From contig JAWKYD010000010.1 of assembly GCA_041396685.1 (NCBI GenBank), positions 1-64,000 of the forward strand: a DNA stretch of 64,000 nt, written 5' to 3'. The position numbers were made by a program, and so were the translations under genes. Below are positions 60,345 to 64,000 of this stretch, piece by piece (position 1 is the first letter of the stretch; the number at the start of each line of letters is the position of its first letter). The notes under the pieces were generated by a model. That model was not told the DNA's origin. It was given only the letters and a program-made list of their open reading frames with translations, and searched no databases. The stretch is from JAUIAI01 sp041396685. Its GTDB lineage: Bacteria; Pseudomonadota; Gammaproteobacteria; Burkholderiales; Burkholderiaceae_E.

Positions 60345-61316
60345 TTACTCGCCGAGCGCCCGTTCCGTGCCCTCGGCATGCCAGATGTTGGGGTTGACTT
60401 CGATGTCGGAGACGCTCTTGGAGACATCGCTCCCATTCATCGAGATCTCATAGGTGTTCTTGCCCTTCACCACCTCGAGTTCGATTTCATCGGCATCTCG
60501 CTCGTTCGTCGCCGTGATCTGATAACCCCGCTCCTCGAGCATCTGACGATAGGCATCGGCGGATTTACCTGGTTCGAGAATTCGCTCGAGTTCCGCCTTT
60601 TCCTTCGTCCAAGCGTCCATCCGATTCGCGTCACCGGTGGCCATCGCACGATCCCTGTCGTACAACACACCGGTCGTCTGGGGGCGGTACTGGTAGTCGT
60701 TCATCGCGCGAACCGTTTCGCTGGCCCGCCAGAGGTTGTCCTCGACGGACACGCTCTTGGCGCGGTCCTGCCCCTCGGCAAAGGTCATCTGCACCTCGTA
60801 GGTGTCGTCCTTGCCGACGACTTCGTAGTCGAGCTGGGTCGGCGTGTCGGCCTGGATCGCCGTGATCCGATAGCCGTTGTCGTGCAGGATCTGACGATAG
60901 TCTTCGCGACTATTGCCCTTGGCCAGCGCATTTTCGAGTGCCGCCTTCTGACCTTCATAGGTCTCACGGCGATCCCGGTCGCGCCAGCCATAGCGCTCAC
61001 CGGCGGCCATGCTGTCCTTGTCCTTGCTCAGGTTCTGCTCGGTGATGGCGCCAGTCGTCGGCACGGTCGGCGAATTCTCGCCCTTGGCCATTCCGTCACC
61101 GGCCGCCGATTGATTCGACATGTTGACCTGACCCGAGCGTTGCGTCGTGGAATCTCCTTCCTTCGAACCGAGATTCTGCTTCGTGATCGCGCCGGTCGTC
61201 GGTACCGTTGGCGAATTGGCTCCTTTGGCCATGCCGTCGCCGGCCGCGAATGCAGCCGTGCCGATGCCGGCGCCCAGAACGATGACGATTGCTTGTGCGA
61301 GTGCTTTTTTCTGCAC
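60345..61316 (-). CDS. secreted protein with two internal duplications (PepSY-like repeat domains)
   Basis: Secreted protein of 323 residues with a signal peptide (1-24, ending AFA-A). Near the N-terminus a 24-residue block GDGMAKGxNSPTVPTTGAIT occurs twice (about 26-49 and 73-96). After a charged linker, a domain of about 85 residues also occurs twice: KAALENALAKGNSREDYRQILHDNGYRITAIQA with DNLWRASET, and KAELERILEPGKSADAYRQMLEERGYQITATNE with PNIWHAEGT. Each copy has a helix then beta strands as in PepSY-like periplasmic domains. I know no named family with this architecture. Divergent from a flavoprotein gene. Confidence 0.75.
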   Translation of the reverse strand: MQKKALAQAIVIVLGAGIGTAAFAAGDGMAKGANSPTVPTTGAITKQNLGSKEGDSTTQRSGQVNMSNQSAAGDGMAKGENSPTVPTTGAITEQNLSKDKDSMAAGERYGWRDRDRRETYEGQKAALENALAKGNSREDYRQILHDNGYRITAIQADTPTQLDYEVVGKDDTYEVQMTFAEGQDRAKSVSVEDNLWRASETVRAMNDYQYRPQTTGVLYDRDRAMATGDANRMDAWTKEKAELERILEPGKSADAYRQMLEERGYQITATNERDADEIELEVVKGKNTYEISMNGSDVSKSVSDIEVNPNIWHAEGTERALGE

Positions 61317-61650
61317 GAGTGGCTCCTTGTCCTAAAGGGTGAAACCAGTGCTGTCACGCCATCCGGGGCAACAGCACTGCGCTCCTCCGGGTGGGTGCAA
61401 GTCGTGTGCCCGCCAGCCCCGGGGTCGATTTGCCAGCCCTATCCGTGCGCTGCGATGCCTGTCGGTACATGGTCCCGCCGCCTTGCGACGCCGGCGTGAC
61501 GCCGATTCGCGGGCGTTCGCGAATCACGTGCGTCGCGACGATGTTGCGAGACCGACCCGTGGCAATGGCGACTGCGACGCGCGTCGAGTTTGCATCGATA
61601 CTGTCCGAGTCGGTGGCGGGCGGCTGCAGCTCTTCGGTCAAGGAGAACGG
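61317..61650. other. divergent 334-base region before the FAD oxidoreductase gene
   Basis: The gap between the duplicated secreted protein and the flavoprotein, which diverge. It contains a 9-bp inverted repeat (separate entry) and no convincing gene, although a frame in phase with the oxidoreductase is open upstream to 61339 without a ribosome site. Confidence 0.5.
61346..61379. promoter_or_regulatory. 9-bp inverted repeat, possible operator
   Basis: CAGTGCTGT (61346-61354) and ACAGCACTG (61371-61379) are exact reverse complements with a 16-base spacer. Their centres are 25 bases apart, more than two helical turns, and they lie 30 bases upstream of the secreted-protein start. Could be a dimer-of-dimers operator or a hairpin. 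Confidence 0.45.
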
Positions 61651-63048
61651 ATGGACGATTACGACGACATCATCATCGGGTCGGGGCAGGCGGGTCCGGC
61701 GCTGGCGGTCGCATTGGCGGGCCGTGGCCGTCGCGTCGCGGTCATCGAGGGTGGTCGGCTCGGCGGCACCTGCGTCAATACCGGTTGCACGCCGACCAAG
61801 ACACTGCGCAAGTCCGCGCGAGTCGCGCACCTGGTCCGACGCGCAGCGGAGTTCGGTGTCGAAACCGGGCCGGTCAGGGTGGATTTCGAGGCCGCCGTGA
61901 AACGCATGCATGCGCGTGTGACGGCCTCCCGTGACGGGCTCACAGCCTGGTTGAGCGACACCGACGGGGTCGAGCTCGTGCGCGGCTGGGGCGCCTTCGA
62001 CGGTCGCGATGGCGATGGTTTCGTCGTCGTCGCGGGTCAGGCACGCATGCGTGCCGAGCGGGTGTTTCTGAACACCGGCACCCGGCCATCGCTGCCACCC
62101 GTCGACGGCATCGGTCGGGTGCCGCATCTGGACAACGAGAGTCTGCTCGAATTGCGGCAATGCCCGCAGCATCTGCTGATCGTGGGCGGCAGTTACATCG
62201 GTCTCGAGATGGGTCAGATCTTCCGGCGCCTTGGCGCCAGGGTCACGATCGTCCACCGTGAGAACAGGCTCGCCGAGCGCGAGGACGAGGATGTCTCACA
62301 GGCCATCGCCGAATTCATGCGTGAGGAAGGCATCGAACTGCTGCTCGGTGCGGAACTCGCGCAGGTCTCGCAGACAGAGGCCGGTCTGTCGGTACTCACC
62401 GACGATGGCAGGACGGTCGAGGCCAGTCATCTGTTGTTCGCGACCGGCCGATCACCCAATACCGAGCGCTTGAATCTGGACAGCGTGGGCATCGAGACCG
62501 ATGACCGGGGTTTCATTCGCACCGATGAACATCTGAGCACGACCGTGCCCGGCGTGTGGGCGCTAGGAGATGTAAACCGGCGTGGCGCGTTCACGCATAC
62601 CAGTTATCACGATCATGAGATCGTGCTTGCCGCCATCGAAGGACGCAATCAGCACTACCAATGGCGCGATGCCGAGCAGCGGCCGACCACCTATGCGATG
62701 TTCACCGATCCGCCGCTTGGTCGGGTGGGCATCACGCTCGCTCAGGCCGGCGAACTGGCCAGGAAGGGCCGGCGCATCGCCACCGCCTCGATGCCGATGG
62801 CCGATGTCTCGCGCGCCAAGGAAGAGGGCGAGACCAGCGGATTGATGCGCCTGATCGTCGACACCGATGCGAAGGTGATCTTGGGAGCGACGATTCTCGG
62901 CTTCGGCGGTGACGAGGTCGTCGCGGTGCTGTCGAACTTCATGGCCTCGGGCGCGAGCGTCGAGGCCATGCAGGCGGCATTGCCGATTCACCCGACCGTG
63001 GCCGAACTGCTGCCGAGCCTGCTCGGCTCGCTGAAACCGCTCGACTGA
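61651..63048 (+). CDS. pyridine nucleotide-disulfide oxidoreductase, MerA/Lpd-like flavoprotein
   Basis: FAD-dependent class I disulfide oxidoreductase of 465 residues. The FAD loop is IIGSGQAGPALAVALAGRG, the redox-active disulfide is Cys41-Cys46 (GGTCVNTGC), the NAD(P) loop is IVGGSYIGLEMGQIFRRLGARVTIVHR, GVWALGDVN binds FAD, and the C-terminal His447-Glu452 pair sits in HPTVAELLPSL. It lacks the N-terminal heavy-metal domain and the C-terminal Cys-Cys of mercuric reductase, and no 2-oxoacid dehydrogenase genes are near. I would call it a paralogue of unknown disulfide or quinone substrate. AAGGAGA precedes the ATG. Confidence 0.85.
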   Translation: MDDYDDIIIGSGQAGPALAVALAGRGRRVAVIEGGRLGGTCVNTGCTPTKTLRKSARVAHLVRRAAEFGVETGPVRVDFEAAVKRMHARVTASRDGLTAWLSDTDGVELVRGWGAFDGRDGDGFVVVAGQARMRAERVFLNTGTRPSLPPVDGIGRVPHLDNESLLELRQCPQHLLIVGGSYIGLEMGQIFRRLGARVTIVHRENRLAEREDEDVSQAIAEFMREEGIELLLGAELAQVSQTEAGLSVLTDDGRTVEASHLLFATGRSPNTERLNLDSVGIETDDRGFIRTDEHLSTTVPGVWALGDVNRRGAFTHTSYHDHEIVLAAIEGRNQHYQWRDAEQRPTTYAMFTDPPLGRVGITLAQAGELARKGRRIATASMPMADVSRAKEEGETSGLMRLIVDTDAKVILGATILGFGGDEVVAVLSNFMASGASVEAMQAALPIHPTVAELLPSLLGSLKPLD

Positions 63049-63062
63049 CGGCGTAGGACGCT

Positions 63063-63458
63063 TTACTTCGCGGCCAGGCGTGTCGCGATCGACTTGTTCA
63101 GATTGGTCACCCACCCGTTGTAGTTGGGGTGGATGGTGTTCTTGGCCGAGTCGTACTTCAGGTTCTCGCTGTCCTTGTACCGGATGCTGTAGCTGGTCGA
63201 GTCGTAGGTGATGTCCACGACCGCGCGGTGCTCGCGCAGACTCAAGGTGCCGACCGCGTGGCCGGGAGCCTCCTTGCGGATGATCCAGCCCAGCGAGCTG
63301 CCGGCATCGGCGATGGTCTTGTAGACCTGATCGGTAGTCAGGCGGGAACTGGCCTGAACCGGTACCGATTCGAGATTCATCACCGGGTTGGCCGTACGGC
63401 AGCCGGTGACCAGCAGTGCAAGCGAGATCGCGGGAATCGCAACGATTTTCTTATTCAT
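63063..63458 (-). CDS. hypothetical lipoprotein
   Basis: Small lipoprotein of 131 residues. The signal ends at lipobox Cys20 (LLVTGC). The mature part has SRLTTDQVYKTIADAGSSLGWIIRKEAPGHAVGTLSLREHRAVVDITYDSTSYSIRYKDSENLKYDS, a mixed alpha/beta domain that I cannot assign with confidence. Similar small outer-membrane lipoproteins are common. It precedes the glycosyltransferase, oriented the same way, by ten bases; operon membership is likely. Convergent with the flavoprotein gene. Confidence 0.7.
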   Translation of the reverse strand: MNKKIVAIPAISLALLVTGCRTANPVMNLESVPVQASSRLTTDQVYKTIADAGSSLGWIIRKEAPGHAVGTLSLREHRAVVDITYDSTSYSIRYKDSENLKYDSAKNTIHPNYNGWVTNLNKSIATRLAAK

Positions 63459-63468
63459 GGTGTGTGCC

Positions 63469-64000
63469 TCAAGAGAGTCGGGTTGAGGGATCCGCGCCAC
63501 CGCCTTGCTGGCGACCGGAGCCGTCGGCAGCGCGATCGAACGAGCCGGTCAACGAGCGGTAGAGCCCGTACGGATAAAGACCCCGGCCAAGCAACTTGCC
63601 GGCAACCATCTTGACGATGCGCAAGGTGTCGAGCGTGGGTCGATAGTGGCTGGCGCGCAGTTGCGCGTGATAGACGGTGTCGATCGGAATGTCCACGATC
63701 GGCACGCCGCGGCGGCTCGCCTCGATCAGCAACTCGCTTTCGAACACGAAACCCTCTCCGGCGGGCGCCCGCTTGCGGAATACCCGGGCGGGGTAGAGTC
63801 GAAACCCCGATTGTGTGTCGCGGATCGCGCGACCTGCCGCCCACGAAATCCAGAAATCGGCCTGTGAATTCGCAAAACGACGCAGCGCGGGTGCGGCCTC
63901 GCGCTGGCGCAGGCGCGCCGCGATGACCAATGCGGTCGGGTGATCGAGATGCGCGGCGACCAGGCGCGGGATGTCTTCGGGGCGGTGCTGGCCGTCGCCG
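63469..64000 (-). CDS. family 2 glycosyltransferase (N-terminus beyond window)
   Basis: C-terminal part of a GT-A fold glycosyltransferase of family 2, cut by the right edge. About 177 codons are present, including GDGQHRPEDIPRLV, the metal- and sugar-binding region of dolichol-phosphate-mannose synthase-like enzymes, and DTQSGFRLYPARVF with GFVFESELLIEASRRGVPIVDIPIDTVYH. These transfer a sugar from a nucleotide sugar to a lipid or lipid-linked acceptor. It follows the small lipoprotein gene in transcription order or precedes it by ten bases. A role in envelope polysaccharide is likely. Confidence 0.87.
   Translation of the reverse strand, partial: GDGQHRPEDIPRLVAAHLDHPTALVIAARLRQREAAPALRRFANSQADFWISWAAGRAIRDTQSGFRLYPARVFRKRAPAGEGFVFESELLIEASRRGVPIVDIPIDTVYHAQLRASHYRPTLDTLRIVKMVAGKLLGRGLYPYGLYRSLTGSFDRAADGSGRQQGGGADPSTRLS

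Overview
The window is high-GC DNA, about two thirds G+C by eye, densely packed with genes of a heterotrophic proteobacterium. A beta- or gammaproteobacterium fits best: it has a QseBC/PmrAB-type two-component pair, an HtrA/MucD protease, many outer-membrane lipoproteins, an hmgA-fahA pair, and AidB and AlkB. I cannot name the genus. I see no rRNA, tRNA, insertion sequence, phage gene or CRISPR array. The window looks like ordinary chromosome rich in catabolic operons, and both ends cut through genes.

Layout. 1-7.9 kb: a solute-binding protein (cut by the left edge) divergent from a GntR regulator; a LysE exporter; a CYTH protein; a sterol-desaturase-type enzyme divergent from a TetR regulator over a perfect palindrome; an AroQ-like protein lacking key catalytic residues; a patatin-like lipoprotein; and an MDR oxidoreductase. 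8-10.8 kb: hmgA-fahA, the lower homogentisate pathway. 11-14.1 kb: an unknown protein and a lemA/DUF2207 membrane pair. 14.4-23.6 kb: a minus-strand operon, headed by a divergent TetR gene, with a two-component flavin hydroxylase, a branched-chain-amino-acid-type ABC importer and a TfdB-like phenol hydroxylase. This looks like an uptake-and-hydroxylation module for an aromatic compound.

23.8-34.8 kb: after a MliC-like lipoprotein comes a large pyrimidine module on the minus strand. It holds a BMP-type nucleoside ABC importer, URC1 (GTP-cyclohydrolase-II-like), URC4 (DUF1688), an AlkB dioxygenase, a terminator, then upp and codA. Together these match the URC route of uracil breakdown, with AlkB as an unexpected member. 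35-48 kb: lipoproteins, small membrane proteins, a cupin, a 6PGDH-like dehydrogenase, the two-component system followed by a PmrA-like box and an HtrA protease, an epoxide hydrolase, a cystathionine beta-lyase/GST pair and acyl-CoA thioesterase II.

48.3-56.6 kb: a tightly coupled plus-strand operon of MarR, a polyamine-type ABC importer, a NodB/PuuE-like hydrolase, two SDRs and an amidase. It looks like an import and breakdown pathway for an unidentified C-N bonded compound. 56.8-64 kb: AidB, a peptidoglycan-binding protein, envelope lipoproteins, an internally duplicated periplasmic protein, a MerA/Lpd-like flavoprotein and a family 2 glycosyltransferase cut by the right edge.

The strongest leads are AlkB inside the URC operon, the MarR-to-amidase pathway, the paired hydroxylase operon, the active-site-poor AroQ homologue, and the PmrA/QseB-like box in front of the protease gene.
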